A DNA stretch of 64,000 nucleotides from an uncultured Holophaga sp. (GCF_963677305.1 NZ_OY781925.1:1961501-2025500), one strand, 5' to 3'; counted from the stretch's first letter, positions 38,062-47,568 are shown. Numbers and translations: made by a program. Notes: generated from the sequence alone by a model not told the origin.

Positions 38062-38913
38062 ATGGAGCTGGTGATCGTCACAGGGATGTCGGGAGCCGGG
38101 CGGCGCTCGGTCCTGAGCGCCCTGGAGGACGCTGGCTGCACGGCCCTCGACAATGTTCCGGCCCGGCTCCTGGAACCGCTGCTGGAGGTTGAGAGCAAGC
38201 TCAATCCCACCCGCCTGCGGCTCGCCGTGGGGATGGACAACCGCCATGCCAGCTTCGTGGAGGAGTTCCTGCCCCTCATGGAGTCCCTCCAGGATCGGTC
38301 CATCCCTGTTCACGTGATCTTTGTGGAAGCCGATGATCCCGTGCTTCTCCGCCGCTTCTCCGAATCCCGGCGTCCTCACTTCCTGGCCCGGGGCGGAGAT
38401 GTGGCCCAGGCCCTCCAGGAGGAGCGGGCGCTGCTGGCTCCCATCCGAAGGGCCGCCAGCGCCGTGGTCAACACCAGCCATCTGAATCTTTCCCAGCTGC
38501 GCCGCACCATCGCCGGGCTCTTTCCCGGACTCTCAGCGCCCGGCACCACCCTTCGCCTGGTGAGCTTCGGCTTCAAGAACGGTCTGCCCACGGATGCCGA
38601 CATGGTCCTGGATGCCCGCTTTCTGCCCAATCCCTTCTACATGCCCGAGCTTCGTCCCCTGACCGGGCGGGACCAAGCCGTGCGGGACTACCTGCTTCAG
38701 TCGGATGACTTCAACACCTTTGTCGCCATGGCTGAGAACTGGCTGCGCTGGGTCTGGCCCTTCATGGAACAGGAGGGCAGGGCCTACCACACGGTGGCCA
38801 TTGGCTGCACCGGCGGTCAGCACCGCAGCGTAGCCCTGGTGGAGATCCTCGCCGCCCACCTTCGGGAGACGGTGGCCTCTCTCGTGGTGCAGCATCGGGA
38901 GCTCGCTGAGTGA
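38062..38913 (+). CDS. rapZ: RapZ/YvcJ-family protein with a degenerate P-loop
   Basis: 283 residues. RapZ in Escherichia coli binds small RNAs and nucleotides and tunes glucosamine-6-phosphate synthase; YvcJ in Bacillus is a GTPase. The C-terminal half is well conserved (LVSFGFKNGLPTDADMVLDARFLPNPFY, LRPLTGRD, IGCTGGQHRSV). The N-terminal Walker A reads GMSGAGRRS, so the canonical Lys-Ser/Thr is Arg14-Arg15 (38101-38106). Nucleotide hydrolysis is therefore doubtful. It sits between secA and mltG; the GTG of mltG overlaps its stop. Confidence 0.92.
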   Translation: MELVIVTGMSGAGRRSVLSALEDAGCTALDNVPARLLEPLLEVESKLNPTRLRLAVGMDNRHASFVEEFLPLMESLQDRSIPVHVIFVEADDPVLLRRFSESRRPHFLARGGDVAQALQEERALLAPIRRAASAVVNTSHLNLSQLRRTIAGLFPGLSAPGTTLRLVSFGFKNGLPTDADMVLDARFLPNPFYMPELRPLTGRDQAVRDYLLQSDDFNTFVAMAENWLRWVWPFMEQEGRAYHTVAIGCTGGQHRSVALVEILAAHLRETVASLVVQHRELAE

Positions 38914-39902
38914 AGACAGGCCTCTCCCTGCGTTTCCTGGTGGCGACCCTGGTGCTCGCCCTCATTCCCCTGTCGGCGCTCTGGACGCTGGAGCGCGGAG
39001 GGCCCCTGGACCGGGAGGCCACGGTGCTGGTGCGCCGGGGTGCCACCTTGGATCAGGTCGCCAGCCAGATGGAGAAAGACGGCGTGATCCGCTCCGCCGC
39101 CCTCTTCAAACTCTGGGCCCGGGCCCGCAGGCTCCAGCTCATTCGGGGGGAGTACACCTTCTCCCCTGGAGCCAGCCTCGCGGGGGTGGCGGGCAAGCTC
39201 CGGCGGGGTGAGATCCACTACACCAAGGTCGTCGTGGTGCCCGGGATGCACGCCTGGAGCCTTCAGCGTCGTCTCAAAGACTTCGTGCCCGAAGAGGTCT
39301 TCTGGACTCTCTGGAAGAGTGGGCGGCTGGCCAGGGCGGCGGGTTTCCCCGGGGCAGAGAGCCTGGAGGGGCTGGTGGCCCCTGCGACCTACCGATTGCA
39401 TCATGCCATGGAGCCCGAGGAGATCATGCTGGACATGGTGGAGTCCTTTCATGATCGGGTGCTCCCCACCCTTGAAGGTGGCGTCCTGCCCCCCTATGAC
39501 ACCCTCAAGCTCGCCTCCCTGGCGGAGAAGGAGACGGCGCTGCCGGAGGAACTGCCACGGGTGGCTGGGGTATATGCCCAGCGGCTCCGGATCGGTATGC
39601 CCCTCCAGTGCGATCCGACCAGTCAGTACGCCCGGTGGTTGAACGGGGACCTCCGCTTCACGGCCCCCACGGCAGAGGATGTCAGGCGTCCCAGCCGCTT
39701 CAACACCTACACGGTGCCGGGCCTGCCCCCGACCCCCATCGCGGTGCCCGGGCCCGCAGCCATCGCCGCCGCCAAGAGCCCGGAGATCAACGGTGACCTC
39801 TACTTTGTGGCCACCGGCCACGGAGGGCACCGCTTTGCGGCGACCCTGAAGGAGCACAACCGGAATGTGACGGCCTACCGGTTGGCCTTGCGCAGCCGCT
39901 GA
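38910..39902 (+). CDS. mltG: Endolytic murein transglycosylase MltG (YceG-like)
   Basis: 330 residues. One N-terminal membrane helix (about 8-27), a LysM-like region (about 36-105), then the lytic domain. Catalytic Glu206 lies in ASLAEKET. The family block VAGVYAQRLRIGMPLQCDPTSQYA and the C-terminal NTYTVPGLPPTPIAVPG..AIAAAKSP..LYFVATG are present. MltG cuts nascent peptidoglycan and sets glycan chain length. GTG start overlapping the rapZ stop. Confidence 0.92.
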   Translation: MKTGLSLRFLVATLVLALIPLSALWTLERGGPLDREATVLVRRGATLDQVASQMEKDGVIRSAALFKLWARARRLQLIRGEYTFSPGASLAGVAGKLRRGEIHYTKVVVVPGMHAWSLQRRLKDFVPEEVFWTLWKSGRLARAAGFPGAESLEGLVAPATYRLHHAMEPEEIMLDMVESFHDRVLPTLEGGVLPPYDTLKLASLAEKETALPEELPRVAGVYAQRLRIGMPLQCDPTSQYARWLNGDLRFTAPTAEDVRRPSRFNTYTVPGLPPTPIAVPGPAAIAAAKSPEINGDLYFVATGHGGHRFAATLKEHNRNVTAYRLALRSR

Positions 39903-40053
39903 CCCGGAAAAGCATTCCTGGATGCCGCAGACCAGGACCAGGTCTTCTGTTCCCCGGAGGGTGAAGGCCCTCAGGGCCTGCCACGCCCGGCTGCCAAGCT
40001 GCCCCAGGGTGGGTCCGGCTGCTAAGATGATCCTTCGTCATGAGGGGGAGTAC

Positions 40054-40323
40054 ATGAAAGCAGTCATCACCGTCCTGGGTTGTGATCGCGTGGGCATCAT
40101 CGCCGGTGTGACGGCTGTCCTGGCCGAGACGAACACGAACATCCTGGACATCTCCCAGACCATCATGGGAGAGCTCTTCACCATGATCATGATGGTGGAC
40201 ACCGCCACCACCGCCCTGGACTGCCGGGAACTGCAGGAGAAGCTCGCCGCCAAAGGGCAGGAGCTGGGGGTGGAGATCCGGCTCCAGAGGGAAGACATCT
40301 TCAAGAGCATGCACCGCATCTGA
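40054..40323 (+). CDS. ACT-domain protein (UPF0237 family)
   Basis: 89 residues, a single ACT domain (MKAVITVLGCDRVGIIAGVTAVLAE, then NILDISQTIMGELFTMIMMVD). ACT domains bind small effectors such as amino acids. GAGGGGGAG precedes the ATG. The UPF0210 gene starts 48 bases downstream, a pairing conserved in many bacteria, so it likely regulates that protein. Confidence 0.9.
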   Translation: MKAVITVLGCDRVGIIAGVTAVLAETNTNILDISQTIMGELFTMIMMVDTATTALDCRELQEKLAAKGQELGVEIRLQREDIFKSMHRI

Positions 40324-40371
40324 AGTTCCGCTCGGTGCAGTCCTCCATCTCTTGCCTATATGGTGAAATAA

Positions 40372-41730
40372 ATGTTTAATATCAATGAGATCGTCGAAAC
40401 CAACAGCATGATCGACCAGGAGAACCTGGACATCCGCACGATCACGATGGGCATCTCGCTGCGGGACTGCGCGGCGGAGAGCTCTCTGACCTCCCGGCGC
40501 CGGATCTACGACAAGATCACGAGCTGTGCCGAAAAGCTGGTGAAGACCGGGGAGGAGATCGAGCGGGAGTTCGGCATTCCCATCATCAACAAGCGCATCT
40601 CGGTGACGCCCATCTCCATCGTGGCCGAAAGCAGCGATGAGCAGAACTACACCCGCTTCGCCGAGACCCTGGACAGGGCGGCGAAGGAGGTGGGGGTCAA
40701 CTTCATCGGAGGCTTCTCGGCTCTGGTCCACAAGGGCTACACCCGGGGCGACCGCGCCTTGGTGAAGGCGCTCCCTGAAGCCCTCTCCACCACCGAGAGG
40801 GTGTGCGCTTCGGTCAATGTCGCCACCACCAAGGCCGGCATCAACATGGATGCGGTGCGGGACATGGGCATGATCATCAAGGAGGCGGCCGAGCTCTCCG
40901 GAGACCGTGGTGCCCTGGCCTGCGCCAAACTGGTGGTCTTCGCCAATGTGCCCGAGGACAACCCGTTCATGGCCGGTGCCTTCCATGGGGTCGGCGAGCC
41001 GGAGTGCGTCATCAACGTGGGCGTCAGCGGGCCCGGTGTCGTGGCCAATGCGGTCAAGCGGACCCAGGGACAGGACTTCGGGGCGGTCTCCGAGGCCATC
41101 AAGAGGACCGCCTTCAAGATCACCCGCGTGGGGCAGCTGGTGGCTCAGGAAGCCTCTCAGCGCCTGGGGGTCCCCTTCGGCATCGTGGACCTCTCCCTGG
41201 CACCCACTCCGGCAGTGGGAGACAGTGTGGCCCACATTCTGGAGGCCATGGGTCTGGAGAAGTGCGGCGGACCCGGCACCACAGCGGCTCTGGCCCTGCT
41301 CAATGATGCGGTCAAGAAGGGTGGTGTGATGGCCTCTTCCTATGTGGGGGGGCTTTCCGGGGCCTTCATCCCGGTGAGCGAGGATGCGGGCATGATCGAA
41401 GCCGCCCTCTGCGGGGCCCTGACCCTGGAGAAGCTGGAGGCCATGACCTGCGTATGCTCTGTGGGCCTGGACATGATCTGCGTCCCCGGGGACACCAGCG
41501 CCTCCACCCTTTCGGCCATCATCGCCGACGAGGTGGCCATCGGCATGGTCAACCACAAGACCACCGCGGTGCGCATCATCCCGGCCCCCGGGACCCAGGT
41601 GGGGGATGTGGTGGAGTTCGGCGGCCTGCTGGGTTCGGGGCCGGTCATGCGGGTGAATCCCTACTCCGCCCGGGACTTCATCCTGCGGGGTGGCCGGATT
41701 CCTGCACCGCTGCAGAGTCTGAAGAACTGA
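40372..41730 (+). CDS. UPF0210 (DUF711) family protein
   Basis: 452 residues, the full family length. Conserved blocks: [117 protein letters not shown] and the glycine-rich [13 protein letters not shown] end. Related to pyruvate formate-lyase-like folds in structural surveys; function not established. The Shine-Dalgarno is weak (GGTGA). Confidence 0.92.
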   Translation: MFNINEIVETNSMIDQENLDIRTITMGISLRDCAAESSLTSRRRIYDKITSCAEKLVKTGEEIEREFGIPIINKRISVTPISIVAESSDEQNYTRFAETLDRAAKEVGVNFIGGFSALVHKGYTRGDRALVKALPEALSTTERVCASVNVATTKAGINMDAVRDMGMIIKEAAELSGDRGALACAKLVVFANVPEDNPFMAGAFHGVGEPECVINVGVSGPGVVANAVKRTQGQDFGAVSEAIKRTAFKITRVGQLVAQEASQRLGVPFGIVDLSLAPTPAVGDSVAHILEAMGLEKCGGPGTTAALALLNDAVKKGGVMASSYVGGLSGAFIPVSEDAGMIEAALCGALTLEKLEAMTCVCSVGLDMICVPGDTSASTLSAIIADEVAIGMVNHKTTAVRIIPAPGTQVGDVVEFGGLLGSGPVMRVNPYSARDFILRGGRIPAPLQSLKN

Positions 41731-41752
41731 TCCCGCAAGTCGGAGGCCAACG

Positions 41753-41783
41753 GGAAGGGGCCCCTGCGAGGGCCCCTTCCTTC
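41753..41783. terminator. Hairpin between UPF0210 and the decarboxylase gene
   Basis: Perfect 11-bp stem (41753-41763 with 41770-41780) with a six-base loop, between convergent genes. The plus side is followed by only TTC, so termination may be partial or bidirectional. Confidence 0.65.
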
Positions 41784-41798
41784 GGCTGAGCGCGAGGG

Positions 41799-42185
41799 TC
41801 AGATGCCCCGTTCGCTGAAGACCTCCCGGGCCACCTGGAGACCGTTGAGGGCCGCCGGGAAGCCCGCATAGACAGCCATCTGCATGATGACTTCCAGGAC
41901 CTCCTCCCGGGTGCAGCCCACGTTCAGGGCGCCATGGAGGTGGACCTTCAGCTGGGGCGCTGCATGGCCCATCGCCGTCAGAGCAGCTACCACGGCGATC
42001 TCCCGGGATTTGAGGTCCAGTTGGGGACGACTGTAGATGTCCCCGAAGGGGAACTCGATGAGAAGCCGGGCGAAGTCCGGGGCCAAATCGGCCAGGGAGG
42101 CCACGACCTTCTCTCCGGCCTCTCCGTCGATCTCCTGAAGCTTTTTCCAACCGCGCTCGTAGCGGCTCATGGTGGGGGCTGTCAT
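41799..42185 (-). CDS. Carboxymuconolactone decarboxylase family protein
   Basis: 128 residues of the CMD/AhpD-like helical fold. LDLKSREIAVVAALTAMGHAAPQLKVHLHGALNVGCTREEVLEVIMQMAVYAGFPAALNGL is the family core in several conserved pieces. A single Cys stands where AhpD has CxxC, so peroxidase activity of the AhpD type is unlikely; gamma-carboxymuconolactone decarboxylase activity is unproven. AGAGGTGAG precedes the ATG. It lies directly behind the merR remnant and shares its promoter. Confidence 0.88.
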   Translation of the reverse strand: MTAPTMSRYERGWKKLQEIDGEAGEKVVASLADLAPDFARLLIEFPFGDIYSRPQLDLKSREIAVVAALTAMGHAAPQLKVHLHGALNVGCTREEVLEVIMQMAVYAGFPAALNGLQVAREVFSERGI

Positions 42186-42201
42186 GGCTCACCTCTTGGA
42201 T

Positions 42202-42438
42202 TCAGGCATTCCTGGTACGTCTGGATCTTACGGTCAAGGATATCCCCGTCGCTTTGAGCCGCCTCACAAACGCCAAGCAGGCAATGTCTGAGCTTTGATA
42301 GCGACGGTGGCCGCTGGCTGAGCGTCCCACAGGGCGTAAGAGGCTCTCGGATTCGTAGAAGCGGAGCGTGTGAGCCGTGAGGCCCGTGTGGGTGGCCAGT
42401 TCGCTGATGGATAAGGGTCGGGGTGTCCATGGCAGCAT
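42202..42438 (-). pseudogene. MerR-family regulator, truncated and probably frameshifted
   Basis: 78 residues: a full MerR winged-helix DNA-binding part (SISELATHTGLTAHTLRFYESESLL, then SGHRRYQSSDIACLAFVRRLKATGISL) and a tail of random-looking residues (TVRSRRTRNA). The normal continuation is found in the +1 frame (KIQTYQECLNPRGEP, ending at 42182). So a one- or two-base shift followed by loss of the dimerisation helix is likely. The ATG used lies only two bases after the -10 box, which would mean a leaderless or unusual start. It may still make a DNA-binding fragment. Confidence 0.65.
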
Positions 42439-42440
42439 CC

Positions 42441-42471
42441 AGCCTACGCCTTCGAGTGCACTCGAAGTCAA
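42441..42471 (-). promoter_or_regulatory. MerR-type promoter with 19-bp spacer and palindrome
   Basis: On the minus strand: -35 TTGACT (42471-42466), a 19-base spacer and -10 TAGGCT (42446-42441). A perfect 18-bp palindrome CTTCGAGTGCACTCGAAG (42450-42467) fills the spacer. The over-long spacer with dyad symmetry is the hallmark of promoters twisted open by MerR proteins. It drives the merR remnant and the decarboxylase gene. Confidence 0.85.
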
Positions 42472-42542
42472 GGACTCGGATGCTCCTGAAATAAAGGGCC
42501 CCCGGGGGTCCCGGGGGCCGGAGGGCAAGGGCAGCCGGATGC

Positions 42543-44069
42543 CTACAGGGTGTTGCCGGTCTCGTTCTGGAGCCAGTTCTCAATGGTGGCGGACGGGACG
42601 CCCAGCTTCTCCAGGTGCTCGGTGGCCATCTTGAGGCTCTGCCCCTCGTCTCTGCAGATCAGGAGGCGCCGTTTCCAGGCTTCGACGGCCTTGGGTTTGA
42701 GCTCAGCCTCCCCTTCCGCCATGCGTTTCTCCAGCAAGAATCCGAGGTTGTTGGCGGCCTTCCGGTGGAAGGGGGCGAAGGTCAGGGCCTTTTCATAGGC
42801 TTCCGTGGCCTCCACGGGGTGCTTGCGGACTTCCAGGGCCACGCCGTAGGCGTTCCAGACATCCGGGTCCTCAGGGGCCAGCTCCATGGCCCGGGCCACC
42901 ATGCGGTGCTGCTCGTCCTGCCTGCCCATGGTGCGGTGGCACTCGGCCAGGCCCAGGAAGGCGCTGTACTCCCCCGGGTCGGCCTCCAGGGCGGACAGGA
43001 AGGCCTTCTCCGATTCGGCGCAGTGCCCGTTGTGCATCAGTACATAGCCCAGTTGCACCTGGATGTCGGCGGCCTCGGGGTCGCGGGCGAGGGCCTCGCG
43101 GTAGCAGCGCTGGGCATCCTCCCAGCGCTCCTCCTCCCGGGCGAAGTCACCCATGGCACACCAGGGCTTGGGATCATCGGGGTTGGTCTCGGCTGCAAGG
43201 GTGAAGTACGAGGTGGCGGTGTCGGCGTCACCCATGTCCTTCCGGAGTTCGCCCATGAGGGAGAAGGCCTCCGCCAGGGCCGATCTCCCGGGAGCGAGCA
43301 GAACCACCTTGTGCATCTCCGCCAGGGCCATCTCCAGGTGGCCCTGTTCGGAGAAGAGCTCGGCCAGGATGAAGTAGCTGTTGAGTTCCCTGGGCATGAG
43401 GGAGCGGGCCCGGTGGATGCAGCGCAGGCCGTCCACCAGTTCCTCCTGCTTGATGAAGAGCTCACCGAGGCTGTGCCAGCCCCAGAAGAAGGAAGGGTTG
43501 ACGTCCAGGGATGCAGTGTAGTGGCTCTCGGCGCCCCTGGGGTCGTCGAGCTGCTCGCAGGCCAGGCCCAGGAGCCTCAGGGTGCGGGCGTCCTTGGGAT
43601 CCAGGGTGAGGGCCTTGAGCAGGCAGGCCCGGGCCTCCGTGGGATCGCCATGGCGCAGGGCGAGGAGTCCCAGGAGCTCCATGGTCCTGGCATCCTGGCC
43701 ATCAAGCTCCATGGCGCGCCTGAGATCCGCTTCCCCATCCTCCTCGAGGATGAGCTTGAGGTAGCCCAGGTTGCGCAGGTGGGCGGCCTTGGCGGGTTGT
43801 TCCGCCACCAGGGCCTCAAGGTCCTCCAGGAGGGGGATGAGCTCCTCCGGGTCCGGGACCTCGCCGATGGCCAGCAGACGCTCAAACCAGATCTCCCCAT
43901 CGCGGCGGTTTTCGGCCAGGAGGAGATCCAGCACTTCCGCAGCCTCCTCGTGGCGGCTGCGCGCGTTCAGGGCCCGGGCGAGACGCAGGCTGTCCACCTG
44001 CGAGCGCGCAGAGACATGCTGCAGATCGTTGATTTCGGGATCCAGAAGCCGGAGCCAGGGTCGGGGCAT
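42543..44069 (-). CDS. Cytoplasmic TPR-repeat protein
   Basis: 508 residues made almost wholly of tetratricopeptide repeats (about ten or more 34-residue units, for example LRRAMELDGQDARTMELLGLLALRHGDPTEA and AYEKALTFAPFHRKAANNLGFLLEK). No signal peptide or enzymatic domain. Such solenoids act as binding scaffolds. The ATG at 44069 follows GAGGTG; a TTG eight codons upstream is less likely. No partner is obvious. Confidence 0.85.
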   Translation of the reverse strand: MPRPWLRLLDPEINDLQHVSARSQVDSLRLARALNARSRHEEAAEVLDLLLAENRRDGEIWFERLLAIGEVPDPEELIPLLEDLEALVAEQPAKAAHLRNLGYLKLILEEDGEADLRRAMELDGQDARTMELLGLLALRHGDPTEARACLLKALTLDPKDARTLRLLGLACEQLDDPRGAESHYTASLDVNPSFFWGWHSLGELFIKQEELVDGLRCIHRARSLMPRELNSYFILAELFSEQGHLEMALAEMHKVVLLAPGRSALAEAFSLMGELRKDMGDADTATSYFTLAAETNPDDPKPWCAMGDFAREEERWEDAQRCYREALARDPEAADIQVQLGYVLMHNGHCAESEKAFLSALEADPGEYSAFLGLAECHRTMGRQDEQHRMVARAMELAPEDPDVWNAYGVALEVRKHPVEATEAYEKALTFAPFHRKAANNLGFLLEKRMAEGEAELKPKAVEAWKRRLLICRDEGQSLKMATEHLEKLGVPSATIENWLQNETGNTL

Positions 44070-44177
44070 GTTCACCTCGTTTGCTTGGTCCAACAGATTA
44101 GCAGCCCAGGGAGGGATGGGCCTGTTTCAAAAAGATCAGTCTTTTCCTGGCGGAGCTGCCCAGGGTGCCGGGGAAAT

Positions 44178-44768
44178 TCAGCGCTGCAGGGCCTTGAGGG
44201 CCTGGCGGATGGCCTGGTCGAGAGGGGGGCGCTCCTGCTTCAGCTCTCGGATCACCGGCAGGACCAAGTCCTCCTTGAATCCCAGATTGGTGAGGGCCGA
44301 GCGCAGGTCCGACTCCCAGGTGTCGGTGCTGGTGGGGAGGCCCTCCAGTCCTTCGAGCCCGGTGAGGCCCCCCAGCTTCTCCGAAAGCTCGAAGCAGAGC
44401 TTCTCGGCGGTCTTCTTGCCGATCCCGGGAATCCGGGTGAGGGTCTTCACATCGCGGCCGCGCACCGCCTGGATGAGCTCTTCGAGGGGCAGGGCGCCCA
44501 GGGCGGCGAGGGCTAGCTTAGGGCCGACGCCATCCACCTTCACCAGCAGCCGGTAGAGCTCCTGCTCGGGGATAGTGGCGAAGCCGATGAGGGAGAGCTC
44601 GTTCTCCCTGAGGATGAGCTCGGTGTGGAGGATGGCCTCCTGGCCCTCTTCCGGGAGCATTCCGTAGGTTCCCAGGGAGATGGCGCAGAGGTAGCCCACC
44701 CCGGCGCACTCCACCATGGCCCGGTTGGGGTGTTTGCGAATGAGGGTCCCGCGCAGCCGTCCGATCAT
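44178..44768 (-). CDS. ruvA: Holliday junction branch migration protein RuvA
   Basis: 196 residues. N-terminal OB fold ([12 protein letters not shown] ... VECAGVGYLC), two helix-hairpin-helix motifs (VDGVGPKLALAAL and IPGIGKKTAEKL) and a C-terminal domain III (SDLRSALTNLGFKEDLV) that contacts RuvB. It binds four-way junctions during recombination repair. ruvB and ruvC are not in the window. The ATG overlaps the TGA of the upstream kinase gene (ATGA). Confidence 0.96.
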   Translation of the reverse strand: MIGRLRGTLIRKHPNRAMVECAGVGYLCAISLGTYGMLPEEGQEAILHTELILRENELSLIGFATIPEQELYRLLVKVDGVGPKLALAALGALPLEELIQAVRGRDVKTLTRIPGIGKKTAEKLCFELSEKLGGLTGLEGLEGLPTSTDTWESDLRSALTNLGFKEDLVLPVIRELKQERPPLDQAIRQALKALQR

Positions 44769-46429
44769 GGCTCCAGCATAGCTGGAGGTGCATCGAGCAG
44801 CTCCCGGACTTTGCGGCTGAGGTCCTTCATGTTGAAGGGCTTCTGGAGGAACCCTGTTCGCTCCGGGTGTTCACTGACATCAATCACCATGCCGTCCGTA
44901 TAACCCGAGATGAACAGGACCTTCAGATGAGGGTTCGCCTCGATCATCCGATCCGCCAGTTCCACGCCGTTCATGTGGGGCATGATCATGTCGGTCACCA
45001 GCAGGGCGATGGTGCCCTCGAAGGTCCGCATGGTCTCCAGTGCTGCCAAGGGGTCCGGGGCTTCCAGGGCCCGGTAGCCCCAACCGCTCAGAGCACTCTT
45101 CACCAGGGTCCGGACAATGGAGTCATCCTCCACAACCAGGATGGTCTCCGAGCCTCTGGAGGGAGCCGGGACGGGGTTGCACGGCTGGACGGCTGGTGCC
45201 TCCTCGGCAAGGGGGATGTAGATCTTGAACAGAGTGCCCTGTCCGGGTTCGCTGTAGACCCAGATGTGCCCTCCACTCTGGCGGACGATGCCATAGACCG
45301 TGGCAAGGCCCAGTCCGGTGCCCTTGCCCTTCTCCTTGGTGGTGAAAAAGGGCTCGAAGATGTGGCTGAGGGTCGTTTCATCCATACCACAGCCGTTGTC
45401 CCCAACGCTCAGGACAGCGTAGGAGCCCGGTTCGATGCTCTGGTGGCGCGCCCTCTGATGATGCTCCTCGATCCGGTCCCGCCAGGTCCGGATCTGCAGC
45501 CTGCCCCCCTGGGGCATGGCATCCCGGGCATTGATGGCCAGATTCATCATCACCTGGCTGATCTGCCCCTGGTCCACCACGACGGGGGTGGGGTCCCGGG
45601 TGAGGTTGATCTCCAGGGTGATCTGCTCCCCGATGATCCGCTGGAGCATCTTGGCGGTCTCGGAGACGACTTCGCCAAGCTCGCAGAGCTGGGGGACCAG
45701 CTTCTGCTTGCGACCGAAGGTCAGGAGCTGCCGGGTCAGGTCCTGGGCGCGTCTGGCGGCCAGGAGGATCTCTTCCAGCTCATGGGCCGGGGGATCCTGG
45801 ATACTCGCCAGCATCTCGGCGTTGAGGTTGATGATGGTGAGGAGGTTGTTGAAGTCGTGGGCCACGCCGCCCGCCAGTTGCCCGATGGCATCCATCTTCT
45901 GGGCCTGAATGAGCTGGGAACGGAGATGTTCGCGCTCCTGCTCCGCCTTGATCCGCTCGGTGACATCGGTGGCCATCAGAAGGATGGAGGTCTGGCCCAG
46001 GACCTCAATTCTGGCGAGGGAGCCGAGAAGATGGACTTGGCTGCCGCTCTTGTGTCTGAACACCATCTCTGCGAGGTGGATGGAACCCTGCTCCTGCAGC
46101 TGGCGAACCATATCCACCCGCGCCTGCGGATCCGCCCAGAGTCCCAGGTTGACGGCGCTCCGGCCGATGATCTCTTCGGGGGTCCAGCCCAGGGATTCAT
46201 GCCAAGCCGCATTGGCCTCCATGATCTCTCCGGTAGTCATGGATGAAATGCTCATGATTGAGGGGCTGGCGCTGAAGGCCAGGGCGAAGAGCCGCTCACT
46301 GGCTTCCAGCTGCTGCTCCCGGAGCTGGAGTTCGGCGAAGTGGCTCTTGTGGATAGACTCCTCGCCCAATCCGAGGATCTTGCGGCGGAGTTGATCCCAG
46401 TGCTCCGGATCTTCAGAGCGCCGCTGCAT
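44765..46429 (-). CDS. PAS hybrid histidine kinase, ErcS'-like
   Basis: 554 residues, no membrane segment. A short N-terminal segment ([26 protein letters not shown]) resembles the start of ErcS'-type kinases. Then come a PAS domain (about 45-160), HisKA with His191 in GGVAHDFNN, an HATPase ([33 protein letters not shown]) and a C-terminal receiver (about 430-550) with Asp480 in [13 protein letters not shown]. The start overlaps the end of the ercA-like gene by 17 bases, which fits the known ErcA-ErcS' association in Pseudomonas. Confidence 0.88.
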   Translation of the reverse strand: MQRRSEDPEHWDQLRRKILGLGEESIHKSHFAELQLREQQLEASERLFALAFSASPSIMSISSMTTGEIMEANAAWHESLGWTPEEIIGRSAVNLGLWADPQARVDMVRQLQEQGSIHLAEMVFRHKSGSQVHLLGSLARIEVLGQTSILLMATDVTERIKAEQEREHLRSQLIQAQKMDAIGQLAGGVAHDFNNLLTIINLNAEMLASIQDPPAHELEEILLAARRAQDLTRQLLTFGRKQKLVPQLCELGEVVSETAKMLQRIIGEQITLEINLTRDPTPVVVDQGQISQVMMNLAINARDAMPQGGRLQIRTWRDRIEEHHQRARHQSIEPGSYAVLSVGDNGCGMDETTLSHIFEPFFTTKEKGKGTGLGLATVYGIVRQSGGHIWVYSEPGQGTLFKIYIPLAEEAPAVQPCNPVPAPSRGSETILVVEDDSIVRTLVKSALSGWGYRALEAPDPLAALETMRTFEGTIALLVTDMIMPHMNGVELADRMIEANPHLKVLFISGYTDGMVIDVSEHPERTGFLQKPFNMKDLSRKVRELLDAPPAMLEP

Positions 46430-47567
46430 AGACTTCCTCGATCTCCCTGGGGGAGGGGCGCCTGGGGTTGGTGACCATACAGGGGTCCATCAGGGCCTTT
46501 TCCGAAAGGGAGGCCAGGTCGGAGCGGCTGACGCCCAAGTGCCCCAGGGACTGGCGCACACCCACCTGTTCGTTGAGGCTCTGGATGGCTTCAACGAGCC
46601 CCTCGCGCCCCGGGTCCGCAAGACCCATGCGCTCCCCCATCATCTGATAGGCCTGGGGCGCCGACTCGTGGTTGTAGCGTACGACATGGGGGAGAAGGAT
46701 GGCGTTGCACAGGCCATGGGGCAGGTCGAGAAGGCCGCCCAGGCTGTGGGCCATGGCATGCACTGCGCCCAGGCTGGCGTTGGAGAAGGCCAGCCCGGCC
46801 AGGAGGCAGGCCTGCATCATGCCTGACATGGCCTCGGAGTCCTGGAGGTCCCGAGTGCTCTTCCGGAGGTGCAGGGAGACGAGCCGGATGGCGTCCTGGG
46901 CGTGAAGGTCCGTGAGGTAGCTGGAGGCGTTGGAAGCCAGGGCCTCCACGGCATGGGTGAGGGCATCCATGCCCGTGCAGGCGCGGAGGAAGGGGTCAGC
47001 GGTGCTCAGGGTGAGGGGGTCGATGAGGGCGACGTCCGGCACGACTTTGCGGCTGATGATGGCGAACTTCCGATGTTCGTCCGGGTTGGAGATGATGGCG
47101 AACTGGGAGACGTCGGCTGCGGTGCCTGCGGTGGTGGGGATGCAGATCAGGGGCGGTCCGGGCCTCCGGACTTCGTCCACGCCCTCGAAGTCCGTGATGG
47201 CACCGCTGTTGGTGGCCAGGACGGCGATGCCCTTGGCGCAGTCCATGGGTGAACCCCCACCCACAGCCACGATGAGCTTGGCTCCGACATCCCGGAGGCA
47301 CTGAGCCCCCCGGGTGCACTCGAAGGTCCTGGGATTGGGGGAGACCTCTGCGAAGACGGAGCAGTCCAGTCCGGCGGCCTCCAGAGAGGCGAGGACCTGG
47401 CCGGTCCAGCCTGCCTGCTGGACGCCGGGATCGGTGACCACGAGCACCCTGCCACCACCCAGGTTGGATGCATAGCGCCCTGCCAGGGCCAGTGCCCCGG
47501 GGCCCTGGATGAACTCGGGGGCGAGGAACTTCCGGAGTTCCAGGCTGTGGTGGGCGGCGGTGGACAT
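46413..47567 (-). CDS. ercA: Iron-containing alcohol dehydrogenase-like protein, ErcA family
   Basis: 384 residues of the Fe-ADH family. NAD-binding region GGGSPMDCAKGIAVLA; metal-site region with DALTHAVEALASNASS, HAMAHSLGGLLDLPHGLCNAILLPHVV. Features of the ErcA branch: LRKFLAPEFIQGPGALALAGRYA, DFEGVDEVRRPGPPLICIPTTAG and the C-terminal [19 protein letters not shown]. In Pseudomonas aeruginosa ErcA is part of the regulatory network for ethanol oxidation. GAGGTTGAG precedes the ATG at 47567. The next gene encodes an ErcS'-like kinase. Confidence 0.82.
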   Translation of the reverse strand: MSTAAHHSLELRKFLAPEFIQGPGALALAGRYASNLGGGRVLVVTDPGVQQAGWTGQVLASLEAAGLDCSVFAEVSPNPRTFECTRGAQCLRDVGAKLIVAVGGGSPMDCAKGIAVLATNSGAITDFEGVDEVRRPGPPLICIPTTAGTAADVSQFAIISNPDEHRKFAIISRKVVPDVALIDPLTLSTADPFLRACTGMDALTHAVEALASNASSYLTDLHAQDAIRLVSLHLRKSTRDLQDSEAMSGMMQACLLAGLAFSNASLGAVHAMAHSLGGLLDLPHGLCNAILLPHVVRYNHESAPQAYQMMGERMGLADPGREGLVEAIQSLNEQVGVRQSLGHLGVSRSDLASLSEKALMDPCMVTNPRRPSPREIEEVYAAAL

Positions 47568-47568
47568 C

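Noticed and set aside
39787..42192. Very long open frame on the minus strand
   Set aside because: It lies opposite mltG, the ACT-domain gene and UPF0210, which have clear family matches; its protein has low-complexity Gly/His/Asp composition typical of antisense frames in GC-rich DNA.
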